From NCBI GenBank assembly GCA_947311845.1, contig CAMZMU010000080.1, positions 17,483,341 through 17,547,340 of the forward strand: DNA of 64,000 nucleotides. The letters run 5' to 3'. The stretch is from Poa pratensis (Eukaryota > Streptophyta > Magnoliopsida > Poales > Poaceae). Both the position numbers and the translations under genes were made by a program. The notes under the pieces were generated by a model, which saw nothing but the letters and a program-made list of their open reading frames with translations, was not told the origin of the DNA and searched no databases. Below are positions 39,583 to 50,929 of this stretch, one piece after another; position 1 is the stretch's first letter; every line of letters starts with the position of its first letter.

Positions 39583-40195
39583 TCACCGCCACCACTCTTT
39601 GATAATCGACCCGCCGTCATAAGTCCAGTTACTGCCACGGACTAGAGGAGGCAGGAGAGAAAGATTGCAGTAGCTTCGAACCCAAACTCGAACCTTATTC
39701 AGGAAGCCGCTTGGCATCTTCTCCGGCGCAGCTTTTGGCTCCCTCCATGAGAGCACCACCAGCAGGAGAAGAAACGCCATGCGAAGCCAGATTTGGTCCG
39801 TGAAACCTAGCTCCATAGCTTCAATGCAGTCCTTATTGAGAGTGATGCGCAGCTCCCACGGCCTCACATGTGCCACCGCCTGCCACCGGCGAAGCGCAGC
39901 TCGACGGAGAAAGCCCACGGCGCCATGGATCTGGCTGCAAAGATCCAAGAACCTACCCTCATTCGGCACATAACCACACAACTAAAACTAATCCTGGGCA
40001 GCTAATATGTACAGCCCGCGCTGCGCATCCTCTTCCACGCCGGCTGGCAGCGCCGTCGGGAGGAGAAAGGAGCGAGCCGGGGACGAGCGGTGGAGGCGGC
40101 GGCTGACTCTCAAGGAAAGCGGTGGGGGCAGAGGAGAGAAAGATAATGCCGTTAGCTGATGAAGTAGACAAGTCGTAGTGGCTAACTGCTGGCAT
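39583..40195 (-). pseudogene. Gene-like sequence in the right arm of the hAT element
   Basis: Overlapping minus-strand frames include a hydrophobic, signal-anchor-like segment (WLRMAFLLLLVVLSW) followed by KVRVWVRSYCNLSLLPPLV. The reading ends at TGA beside the retrotransposon insertion and resumes in the left arm at 30336. This may be a captured host gene fragment; the family is not recognised. Confidence 0.35.
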
Positions 40196-40447
40196 TTGGA
40201 TGTTAGATGTTGGCTCTACTGGGCTGATTAAAATATATGCTACTGGTGCCTTGTCAGCTCATTAGAATAGCTGTAGCTGGTATCCTATAATCTGATTACA
40301 ATAGTTTAAAAACTGTCTAAGGCGTCGCCTCGCCTTACGCTTTAACCGCCTAGGTGGTGAGGCACCCCCAAGCGCTTTAGACCGCTTTGCCGCCTTAAAA
40401 ATCATGGCACACATGCTAAAACGTCATATATTATGAAACGGAGGGAG

Positions 40448-41200
40448 TAGCTGGTAGGTGAAGAAAGTGAATCTTCACGCGTGCTGTTGCACATAAATGA
40501 GTCCATGCCGCATGGGGCACGCCATCTATGGGCCCTAGCTGTCATCAACAGAAACAAAAACAAAGCGCAAACGTAGAGTCACTTCATCTCCCTCCCCTAT
40601 CCGCACTAAAAAAATGCATCAGAAGCTGACGTAGCAAACCATAATGGCCCAAGCGACAAAATAAAAAGGCCCAACGCAAAAAATGATACCCGAAAAAAAA
40701 TCCAACAAAAAGCCCATCATAGAGTAACGTAAAAAAAACACTTAACAGGCTGTAACACAAATCGCAAAACGGAAGAACCCATAAGCTCGCGCGTCAATAA
40801 TCAGCAAATCTGATCGAGCGATCGCAAGCGCAAACCCTATATATCGCCTTTTGCGAGTCCTAATATCGTCTTGCCCGCGTAAGTTTTCGTGCTGGGCCGG
40901 CCCATTAGCATTTCCCGACAGCGAAAAGAGAGAAAATAGAGTACAAAGCTGCAATTCGAACCGAGGACGCCCACTCACAACTACGGAGCGCATCACCACT
41001 CATAACATTATTCGCCTATTTATTGTTTCGCGTTTTGGGTTTTCGTTTCTTCTTCTTTTTCTTTTTTTTCCGTTTTATTATTTTACTATTTTATTTTTTC
41101 TTTTTTGCTTCTTTTTGATTATTTAGTTTAGTTTTACTTTCCTATAATTAAAAAATATTCTTTTTCATAATTTTGAAATCTAAATTTTTTTGTTTCTATT
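40448..41200. other. Intergenic DNA right of the nested insertion
   Basis: AT-rich after 41040, with no gene seen. Contains T-runs leading into the tandem array. Confidence 0.45.
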
Positions 41201-42010
41201 TTTCTAACCATTTTTAAAATTGGAACCATTTTTAAAAATTAGAACCATTTTCAAAATCAGAACCATTTTCAAAATTAGAACCATTTTTTAAAATCCGAAC
41301 AATTTTCAAAATCTGAAACCATTTTTCAAAATCTGAACTATTTGTCAAAATTGAAACCATTTTTAAATGCAAAATCCGAACCTTTTTTTTAGAATGAACC
41401 ATTTTCGAAATCGGAACCATTTTTTAAAATCTAAACCATTTGGAACCATTTTTAAATGCAAAATCTGAACTTTTTTTTAGAATGAACCATTTTCAAATTT
41501 GGAACCATTTTCAAAATCGGAACCATTTTTAAAAATCTGAACCATTTGGAACCATTTTCAAAATTGAAACCATTTTCAAATGCAAAATCTGAACTTTTTT
41601 TTTATAATGAACCATTTTCAAATTTGGAACCATTTTCAAAATCGGAACCATTTTTAAAAATCTGAACCATTTGGAACCATTTTCAAATGCAAAATCTGAT
41701 TTTTTTAGAATGAACTATTTTCAAATTGGGAACCATTTTTTAAATCGGAACCATTTTCAAAATTGGAACCATTTTTTAAAATCGGAACCATTTCAAAATC
41801 GGAACCATTTTCAAAATTGGAACCATTTTTCAAAATCTGAACCATTTTCAAAATCGGAACCATTTTCAAAATCAGAACCATTTTTCAAAAATAAACCTTT
41901 TTTTAAATTGGAACCATTTTCAAAGTCGGAACCATTTTTCAAAAATAAACCATTTTCAAAATCGGAACCATTTTGAAAACATGAACCATTTTAAAAACTG
42001 AACAATTTTC
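41201..42010. repeat. Minisatellite, GGAACCATTTTCAAAATC units
   Basis: About 40 imperfect 18-21 bp units. In 41340-41700 they form a higher-order block of about 115-120 bp that includes ATGCAAAATCTGAAC and AGAATGAACC. Open frames through the array are repeat artefacts. Confidence 0.95.
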
Positions 42011-43660
42011 AAAATATGAAGATTAAAAAATGTTCATGTTTCAAATGTTTCTGATTTGTCAAAACAAATGGAAACATTTTGCAGAAAATATATTAAAAGA
42101 CACTCAAAAATGTACTTAATAAAACAAGAGAAAAAAAGGCTCGCGCTAGCCTGCGCTCGTCCGGGCGCGCGCTAGGTGTAGCGAGGCGCTGGCCCAGGCG
42201 CCCAGGCCCATGAAGCCATCGAGCGAGGAGCTCCTGCGGGCGAGCTGGATCATACACCTCGCTAACAGCGATACATAGGGGATCCCATCGCAAGGTCACA
42301 TAAGTCGACTGAGCGTTAAGGTGGATCTCGGGTAACCGAGCGTTAGAAAAACAATTGATGTTTGTATGACCATCCGCACTTTCACCCGGAACCTCTAGGG
42401 TCCGGAGCTTCCGGCCCCTACAGAAGGTTGGACACGAATGAACAGAGGCCATACATGCACAATAACGCATCTTGCGTTGGCATACTGCATGGTCAAAATA
42501 AAAGATATCAAAAGCCTCCTTTCTAGAAACAAGTCCAGATAATTCCGCCTTGGAGAACTTAAAGATCAGTGACCATGGGCGGAGTTCCTAGTAGGGGAAG
42601 GTAGGGCCACCGCCATACCTTGACTTTTGACAGAAATATTCATATGCACATATTTTTTCCTAAACAATTTGAATGGCCGTATGTCAAAAATGGACTCTAT
42701 ATGAGAAAGTTATTTTTGTTTTAAACAACATTGCACAAAACCGAGTCCGAACGGAAAGGAGGGACAGCTCTAGTCTAACCTGAAATCAACTATTTCTCTT
42801 TGCAATAGCTAATTCTTAATTTAACAAAACCCGATTCTGAACAATGTTTCTAGGTGGGGATAGTTAAGTAGGATTTGAGTGTATCTTGGCCACTTTATGA
42901 CGTTGCCGAAACCAACATTAGATATTTTATGGATTATGTTTTCGGTACATTAGTCTGTATTTTTATTAATATACAAAGTCAATGTCTTTGGTTATAATGT
43001 GAGGACATGTTTGCCTAGTTAGAAAAATGATAGTTGAGACCTCCCCTGGAAGATATCAATTTGTGCAAAAAATGACATCATAATCCTAAGGTTTTAATGA
43101 AATGGTAACAAAATGGAGCAAATCAAGATAAAGGGAAGACGTCGGGTCATTCTTGATTATTTTAATAATGTTGACACCTTCTATGTTGCAATATACTGTA
43201 TTACCACCAATTTTGACTATCACTTAAATGAGCTATCTTCAGAATTGTTTCAGACCTTCTCTTGTCTTGGTTATTTCTATAGATTTTTTTCCTTTTGAAA
43301 CTTGTCTTGCATCTAGCAAAATTTGTTAGACAAATATTTATTTCAAAAAATGTCAAACCGTTTTCTTTGTTGCAACCGAAATCGGAACGAGATGCCGAAG
43401 TAGTGACTCTATATATCAATGAACCAAAATAAAGTGCTACCATAAGATCTGTATGTTGTCTGTATTTTTATTGTACATGTTCTCATACCGATATCTTTTA
43501 CCTTAGATAGAGCATGTTCCAAGTGCGAGAAATCAATCCAACTCATTGACCACAAATTTCTGTTCTCTAGGAATTCCGAAGGAGAGTTTAGTGCAATTTA
43601 ACAACATTTATTTAATTTGTGCTTGAAACCACTTGAAGTGATTTTTTACGATATTTATAA
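42011..43660. other. Intergenic DNA, no gene seen
   Basis: Moderately GC-rich to 42480, then AT-rich. Open frames at 42093-42470 and 43201-43443 have no recognised feature. Confidence 0.45.
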
Positions 43661-43667
43661 CTTGACT

Positions 43668-43975
43668 ACTTTGGACAATCGAAACTTGCATGTTCATGTT
43701 TGCAGAACAATGTTAAATAGTTTTTACATCTTACCATGGAGGTGGGGGGCATTTGCCCCCCCCCCCCTCCCCACCCAGACCCATGATTAATGATAGATGT
43801 TTTCAGTGCCAATGACCTTTGTATATCCACCGAAGAAATAAATAGCAGAGCAGTGCAGCTACGACGAGATGCAGCGGCAACCCTCCTGAAGTTGAGGCGG
43901 CAGTTGAGGCGCGTCCAGAAGTGGAGCCTAGGAAAGACACGTCCATCCTCCAGCGTCATCACCTCTTTTGAGAAG
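43668..43975 (-). pseudogene. NDR1/HIN1-like (LEA_2) relic, extreme C-terminus plus 3' flank
   Basis: The minus-strand reading VFPRLHFWTRLNCRLNFRRV matches the end pattern of LEA_2 proteins (a Trp/aromatic strand, then C.L.F). It is followed by the same 3' flank seen at 11.7 kb (CTGCTATTTATTTCTTC) and a G-run of 14 before GGTAAGATGTAAAAACTATT. The front of the gene is gone. Confidence 0.5.
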
Positions 43976-44690
43976 AATCCGTTGAATTGAACCTTTTGGT
44001 GTGCCCATCTCGATTAACCCATTATGTTGATCCAAATTTAGGACCTTTTTGACGAGTGGAGATTTTCGGCGTATTTCCCGAGCTACACAAAAATAACAAA
44101 GGCGTGGATCTAAGTATGCATATTTTTAAAATCTCCAAGTTTTAGCTTATTTTTGTTATTTTTGTGTAGCTTGAAGTACAATGTATTTGAAGTTGATATT
44201 TTACAGGCTCGCGGGATATACAATTGTCTACACCCTATTTTTTAAGAATTTCTTTGAAACTCACAAATATGATTTTTGAATTGTTTAAACCGAAGGGAGC
44301 ACTGGAGCTCGAGAGCCAAAAGTAGTTTCCGCTTTTTGACACGTTGCCTCCGCGGCCCGATCGTTCTTCGTTCTAAGGAATTTCATAACTAATTGCGGGA
44401 AGATGTCATCACATTCGGGGTACGGTCTCATACAGTGACAACGGGTGTACCGAGTCCACTAAAAGTCACAGTTTTATTCAAGTTTTTCCCAATTTATTTC
44501 ATATATATTGTTCTAATTGTGAATTATACATAGGCATACAAGATTTTGTGAAAACAAATGTGTGTACAAATGTCCTCATCTAGCTCGCCAATTGTCTCAT
44601 ATAATCTAATTGGAGTTTAGATTCTCATTGCTATCCCATGTATGAGAAGGAAATTGGCATCATCCTAGTTAATTTTAGTTTTAGTTTAGG
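43966..44690. repeat. Repeat shared with 27260-27770, carrying a MITE
   Basis: Ordered blocks match 27260-27770; the match is interrupted exactly by the 278 bp insertion at 44054-44331. Confidence 0.8.
44054..44331. mobile_element. 278 bp MITE-like insertion with 9 bp target duplication
   Basis: CTTTTTGAC occurs at 44045-44053 and 44332-44340, and only once (CTTTTCGAC) in the homologous repeat at about 27350. The insertion boundaries are therefore defined by an empty site in this same window. A 9 bp duplication suits Mutator-like elements. The terminal inverted repeats are weak. Confidence 0.82.
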
Positions 44691-44913
44691 GATATATTAC
44701 TGTGCTTTTTTCTATGGAATAAATTGCTGGTTAAAACATGAGAATCGTAAGCATGCCAAATGTGAAATTTCTTGATCTTGATCAAGAGCAAGGGAAACAC
44801 TAGCTAACATTTGATTTGTGCAGTGGGCAATGTATTTCGCACAAAATGTATGATAGTAACAAGATATGTATATGAGCCATTCTTGAATTTAGAACTCTAA
44901 AAAGTGATCATAT
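44691..44913. other. Flank of the CACTA element
   Basis: AT-rich and without features. TAT at 44911-44913 would be the 3 bp CACTA target site. Confidence 0.4.
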
Positions 44914-45051
44914 CACTAGTAGAAAAACCATCTTTGGTCCAGGGCCGCCCCAGCCATTAGCCCCAGTTCAGGTAAAAACCGGGACCAGTGCCTGGCACTG
45001 GTCCCGGTTCGAGTTGCCACGGCCCGTGGACCATTGGTCCCGGTTCGGTTG

Positions 45052-45165
45052 GGGGTATTGGTCCCGGTTCTTGGCACGAACCGGGACCAAAGCTCCAGAG
45101 CCAGACACGTGGCGTGCGGCGGAGCTTTGGTCCCGGTTCGTGCCAAGAACCGGGACCAATACCCC
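45052..45165. repeat. 45 bp perfect inverted repeat in the CACTA subterminal region
   Basis: Arm 45052-45096 is exactly complementary to 45121-45165, with a 24 bp loop. Each arm holds three GGTCCCGGTT-type motifs in alternating orientation. Confidence 0.95.
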
Positions 45166-45171
45166 TCCCTG

Positions 45172-45180
45172 CCTATAAAT
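45172..45180 (+). promoter_or_regulatory. TATA box of the CACTA transposase gene
   Basis: CTATAAATA directly right of the inverted repeat, about 290 bp before the transposase ATG. Confidence 0.6.
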
Positions 45181-45462
45181 AACCCCCACCCCCCTTCTCT
45201 CCTCTAATTTTTTTCTCTTGGATTGGTGGGAAGTGGGTGCTATTTTTTTTTTCCCTTGCCACGCACAAGATGTGTTCGATGAAATGCCCGACCCACACTT
45301 AAGTTCACACAAAATGATATCCTCAGCCGAGGTTAGCAACTTTATCCTTTTCGTCTGTAATTGATACAGAAATATTGCACGTGTCGATGTACGGTGGTCA
45401 TTTCATTATTCAAGATGTTATTGTAATGGTATTTGATAAACTTAATTATATATATGATGCAG

Positions 45463-47690
45463 ATGGATGCACGGATGCGATGGATGTACGGCGAACGACG
45501 CAGTTCCGAGTTTATTGCAGGCCTGCATAAATTTCTCGATGTGGCTGAGGCAAACAAGTGAAAAAATTTATGCCTTGTCCATGTGAGAAGTGTCGGAACG
45601 TCAGGGAGTACTCTGACCCGAGAACCATGCAAGACCACGTGATTCGGAAAGGTTTCATGCCCAGCTATAATTGTTGGACCAAGCACGGAGAAAGAGGGGT
45701 TAGGATGGAAGACAATGAAGAAGAGGAGGATGATGACAACTATCCTATGTTCCCTGAGGAATGCGGTGATACTGTTATGGAAGACGTTGAAGAAGAAAGA
45801 GGTGAACATCGGGCATCAGATGAGCCCGCTGATGGTCTTGGTGGGGTCATTTCTGATGCAAAGCGAGAATGCGATACAGAAAAGGAGAAGCTAAAGTTGG
45901 AGGCCATGCTTGAGGATCACAAAAAGTTGCTGTACCCAAACTGCGAAGATGGTAGCACAAAGCTCGGTACCACACTGGAACTGCTGAAATGGAAGGCAGA
46001 GACTGGTTGTTCTGACAAGGGATTTGAGAAGTTACTGAAAATAATGAAGCCGAAGCTTCCAAAGGATAACGAATTGCCCGAGACTACATACGAAGCAAAG
46101 AAGGCTATCTGCCCTCTAGGATTAGATGTGCAGAAGATACATGCATGCATTAATGACTGCATCCTGTACCGCGGTGAGTACGAGAACATGGATAAATGCC
46201 CGGTATGCAATGCACTGCGGTACAAGATAAGACAAGATGACCCTGGTGATGTTGAGTGCGATGACGAGCCCCCCGGAAGAGGGTTCCTGCTAAGGTGATG
46301 TGGTATGCTCCTATAATACCACGGTTGAAACGTCTGTTCAGAAACAAAGAGCATGCCAGGTTGTTGCGATGGCACAAAGAAGAGCGTAAGAAAGACGGGA
46401 AGTTGAGACACCCGCCGATGGGTCCAGTGGAGAAAAATCGACAGAGAGTTCTCGACATTTTCAGATGACGCAAGGAACTTAAGATTTGGTCTAAGTACAG
46501 ATGGCTTTAATCCTTTTGGGGAGCAGAGCTCCAGTCATAGCACTTGGTCTGTGACTCTATGTATCTACAACCTTCCTCCTTGGTTGTGCATGAAGCGGAA
46601 GTTCATTATGATGTCAGTGCTCATCCAAGGCCCGAAGCAACCCGGCAACGACATTGATGTGTACCTAAGGCCATTAGTTGATGAACTTTTGCAGTTGTGG
46701 TCCGAACCAGGTGTACGTGTGGGGATGAGCACAAACAACAGGAATTTGACCTACGAGCGTTGTTGTTCGTAACCATCAATGATTGGCCTGCTCTTAGTAA
46801 CATTTCAGGACAGTCAAACAAGGGATACAATGCATGCACGCACTGTTTAGATAAGACTGAAAGTATACATTTGGGAAACAAGAATGTGTACCTGGGGCAT
46901 CGTCGATTTCTTCCGAACAGTCATGCCGTAAGAAAGCCCGGCAAGCATTTCAACGGTGAGGCAGATCGCCGGAAGAAGCCTAACCTCCCTGATGGTGATG
47001 TTATATATGACATGGTCAAGGATTTAGAAGTAATCTTTGGAAAGGGTCCTGGCAGTCTATCTGTTCCGAATGACGCTGACAACCACGTACCCATATGGAA
47101 GAAGTGCTCTATATTCTGGGAGCTACCCTATTGGAAAGTCCTAGAGGTCCGGTCTTCAATCGACGTGATGCACGTGACGAAGAATCTTTGCGTGAACCTG
47201 CTAGGCTTCCTGGGCGTGTATGGGAAGATAAAAGATACACCGGAAGCACGGGCAGACCAACAACGTATGAAAGACCCATACAACAAGCAGACGGATAAAG
47301 GGCGTCAATACTTAAGCAGCTACGCTCTTACCAAAGCAGAGAAGGAAAACTTTTTTGAATGCCTGAGCAGTATCAAGGTCCCGGCTGGCTTCTCGTCAAA
47401 TATAAAGGGAATAATAAATATGGCAGAGAAAAAATTCCAGAACCTGAAGTCTCATGATTGCCACGTGATTATGACGCAGTTGCTTCCGGTTGCATTGAGG
47501 GGGCTTCTACCGGAAAATGTTCGAGTACCCATTGTGAAGCTATGTGCATTCCTCAATGCAATATCTCAGAAGGTCATCGATCCAGTAACTCTACCAAGTT
47601 TACAGAAGGCTGTGGTCCAATGTCTTGTCAGCTTCGAGTTGGTGTTCCCCCATCATTCTTCAATATTATGACGCATCTCCTGGTTCACCT
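45463..47690 (+). pseudogene. CACTA TNP2-like transposase, frameshifted
   Basis: The first coding exon opens after ATGCAG at 45462 with MDARMRWMYGERRSSEFIAG. A frame change near 45560 leads into the transposase-associated domain (MPCPCEKCRNVREY...GFMPSYNCWTKHGE), an acidic linker, then CNDCILYRGEYENMDKCPVC. The main TNP2/Transposase_21 core is at 46697-47450 (NISGQSNKGYNACTHCLD, FWELPYWKVLEVRSSIDVMH). A DUF4218-like start (HLLVHLVDEI) shows in another frame before the sequence breaks at about 47780. Frame breaks occur near 45560, 46290, 46470, 46700 and 47640. Confidence 0.85.
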
Positions 47691-47910
47691 AGTCGACGAG
47701 ATTGCCATTATCGGTCCTGTATTTCTACACAATATGTATTTCTACACAATATGTTCCCCTTCGAGAGGTTGGGCAGCCTGACGGCGTGCGGGCGCGGCGG
47801 CACGGGCTCCTCCTTCTTCTCCGGTCCTTAGCGTTTCTGCGAATGAATCGGGGAAGGAGAAGGCAAGCAGTTAAGTAGCAGGGGGTCTTTGGTCCCGGTT
47901 GCTGGCAAAT

Positions 47911-50900
47911 TGAGGGAGATCAAACTATATCGAGGATCCAAAAGATTGCAAAAGAAAAACAAATTGAAAGATACTTCGACAAAAGAAGTAACCAAACAAA
48001 GGATCCGAAAAGTGTTCTAAAAAACAAGAGGGAACTCCCCAAGGTACGTGCACAAAGTAGGATTTTCATTTTAATATGTGTGCACAACATGGAATCCTCA
48101 CTCCCTCCTAGATAATTTTGAACACAAACAAAAGAGTAGCAAATAGGTCCACAAGCTTATTAAGATGCAAAAGCATACCAAATGAAAAACAAAGCTTGTG
48201 CCTTTTAGAAACCACCAAAGAAACAAAAGTAATAAAAGGGTGGTCACTAGAGATTGGAATACCAATTAAAGATGTAGCTACTCTCATGTGTATAAGTTTC
48301 TAATTAGACATCAATCATGAAGATATAAGTCCAAAAAGAAACATGCACACACAAATAGATACAACGGTGAAGAACATGATATCCAAGAGGAAGTCATATA
48401 TATACCAATAAGATCATTGCTTAAAAGCATAGCACAAAGCTCAATTTTATCTTAGAAGGATATAGATGAACTTCCAACACAATCTCATCATAGCATCAAA
48501 AATATCCACAAGGGATAAGGTGAAAATGGGATGCTCCGAGAAAGATAACAAGTATCGCAAAAGGCAAATGATTTTGAGAAAACATCAATATTGCATATGC
48601 GAGACATAGAGTAGAAAGTGCTAGATTAACATATTTGGGATTGGTGAATCATAAAATGATTATATATTCCCCTTGATATGTAATCATCCCGGCTTGCCAC
48701 ATTTGCAATAAAGTTGTTTTGCAAGAACCAAATGAATTGCAACAAGAGAAATTCATGCCAAGATACAACCTACACAAGGTTGAAAGCTAGAGTATGCATG
48801 AGGTAGATACTTGTTACCGAGATAGCATTGGTGATGTAGAAGATAAGAGTTCACGATCATCCGAGCTTGGCTCCAATAAGCACATGGTGATAACACCTTC
48901 CTTGTAAATGAGACAAGCTTCCAATGCATCTCCAATGTACCTAAAACAAATTCAAGTACAAATGGTACCCAAACTCATTGGGTCCAAAGTAGTTAGAGCA
49001 ACTACAATACATAGGACAAACTCCACATAAATATGTGCATATTGATATGAAATTGAATTTCATGCACATCTTAGCCATTTAGGATTTGATGGAGTTTATC
49101 CTATATATTGGATCAACGAAAGTAAGCATGCCATAAGATATACATAGTAAATATGCATGCACAAGACTTTCAAGAACCAAAGAGATACAATTTGGACAAA
49201 ACACCAATTAAACCAAGAAAGCACACACAAGTGTGACAAGAAAAAAATCCAAATTATATCAAAGACCAAATCAACACATGATTGAAGATACCACTTTGAA
49301 AAGATGCCAAATGAAAGTAAGATACCAATTGATGAAAATATCATCAAGGAATAAACCAAACCCTCTACACTTCTCATGATGGCACAAAGTACCAAGACGA
49401 GAAATGTTTGTCTTCCAAAGAGACACGTCATCGGGATCAAAACCAATTGAAGACAACTAATGTTCAAAAGCATATAGGATTGCTCCCCCAAGATTTGTGC
49501 ATTATTTATGATCTTGCATTTGAATACAAAATGCACACAAATGGGATCATCACTCTCCATACATATTATTCAAACACTAGTCATGTTCAAGGAAAGCAAT
49601 AAGATGCAAAACCAATTTAAAGAATGATGTTCTACTCAATGTAGGATAGCTTCCCAAGAATAGTGCATTATCAAGAAGTATGACTTTTGAATGTAAATGC
49701 ACAAGATTGGATCATTGCTTTTCCTAAAGAAGAAGCATAAAACAAATTTTGAGTAGAGCACAAAGATCCAAAAGATACAAGGAAGACAAGAGAGTTAGAT
49801 CAAACAAATCCTTGGCAATAAAATAAGGCAATTCAAAGCAAAGCCAAAGTGAAGATGGTCTACAAATTTCACCACAATATGAGTATCACTTGTCATGGAC
49901 AAGGAGTATATAGAGATATTTCTCGGTGGTATATAGGAATGATATTGAAGACCAATTTCACAACAAATAAGCATATGGCAAAAGAGAAGATTTAAAGGCC
50001 AAAGCTTAAATAGATAGATATTCTTGATAGCTTCAAGTATTCACGCGATCATGCAAAGCCACTACAAAGAGTAGCTTGAAGCAATCGATTTCCCAAAAGG
50101 ATATGCGAACATATTTGGGGAAAACCGTACCAAGAATGTCCATCACAAACAAGATCCAAAAGAGTGATTAAACAAAATCATTTTACCAAAATGGAACTTG
50201 TTTGAGCAACATGCCACATAGGAATAAGATTAATAACAAATCAATTCTAGGTGGCAATACCTCACATGTTCACATTTTCTAGGCTTGTAATATGCACATA
50301 GCTTATTACTCCCCCATAATGTGATAATCCATTTATTTTAAAACAAGAGGCAAACAAAACCAACTCGAGAAATTAATGGACATTATAGAATTTGAATTTC
50401 TCATGAGCATGACATACCACATAGAGAATAGATAATATTAATATGTCAACACTAAGTGGTATTCCTCATGTATACACAATTTTAGGATTGTGAAGTGCAC
50501 GAAGCATATCACTCCCCAAAATAGGATAGTCCATTAATCTCTCAAAAAGAGAGCCAACAAGATAAGATATCAAATAAAAGCAATAAGGCTCAACACAAGT
50601 AAATGGTGTGCAAACCAACATACACATACTTGATTACTCAAGATAAGTAAGTAGAGAGCACAACACATACAAACACTAGCAAGGTACAAAACCTAACACA
50701 TGCAAGGGTGCAAGCAACTTTCAATGTATATATGATTTAAATAAAAGTTACCGCAAGGAGGAACATTGGATATGAGATAGAACAATATAATCCAAATGAC
50801 TTGACTTGAGAGAATATAATTGATGAAGATCCCTTAATTCTTCATAATGTAGCCAAGTCTCCAATGCCCTCCAACAACACCTATTGATCAAGTTTTAGCT

Positions 50901-50929
50901 TGTTGGTCCCCAACCAAGTTGGGTCCTAA
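47911..50929 (-). other. Non-coding 3' internal region of the copia-type element
   Basis: AT-rich, with degenerate repeated blocks. For example TGCATTAT..GA(T/A)CTT..TTTGAAT(A/G)..AAATGCACA occurs at 49495-49560 and 49665-49715, and related CTCAC/CACATGT..TTAGG(C/A)TTGT blocks occur at 50260-50340 and 50460-50530. No protein is recognised. Confidence 0.55.

Larger units (their letters stand above)
29447..40406. mobile_element. hAT-type element, carrying gene-like sequence, split by a gypsy retrotransposon
   Basis: The ends are CATGGTTTTCAAAGCG on the left and the complement of CATGATTTTTAAGGCG on the right, flanked by the 8 bp target duplication GCACACAT at 29439-29446 and 40407-40414. Subterminal DNA carries many GGCGTCGCCTAGGCG-like motifs on both sides (29465-29600 and 40318-40390). 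Without the LTR retrotransposon the element is about 1.7 kb. It encodes no recognisable transposase. Confidence 0.85.
29319..40447. mobile_element. Stowaway-like MITE split by an hAT element
   Basis: The left piece (29319-29446) starts TA-CTACCTCCGTTACATAATA. The right piece (40415-40447) ends TATTATGAAACGGAGGGAG-TA. The termini are inverted repeats of the CTCCCTCCGT type with a TA target site, the Stowaway (Tc1/mariner) pattern. Joined, the MITE is about 161 bp, normal for Triticeae Stowaways. The rest of the span is the younger nested insertion. Confidence 0.85.
44914..47910 (+). mobile_element. CACTA (En/Spm) transposon, 3' truncated
   Basis: Begins CACTAGTAGAAAAACC, the canonical terminus, after a TAT target site. 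The subterminal region to 45165 is a dense array of TGGTCCCGGTTC and its complement. A TATA box and a TNP2-type transposase follow. A last GGTCCCGGTT motif lies at 47892-47901, but no CACTAGTG-type right end is found before copia-like DNA begins, so the right end is lost. Confidence 0.9.

Noticed and set aside
41671..41976. 101-codon frame with NHFQNWNHF-type repeats
   Set aside because: It is the direct translation of the minisatellite, and reading frame follows unit length rather than selection.
42093..42470. 125-codon minus-strand frame next to the minisatellite
   Set aside because: No domain, mixed GC-rich and AT-rich parts, and no splice context.
45917..46473. 164- and 107-codon minus-strand frames
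   Set aside because: They are antisense to the CACTA transposase, which has clear domain matches on the plus strand.
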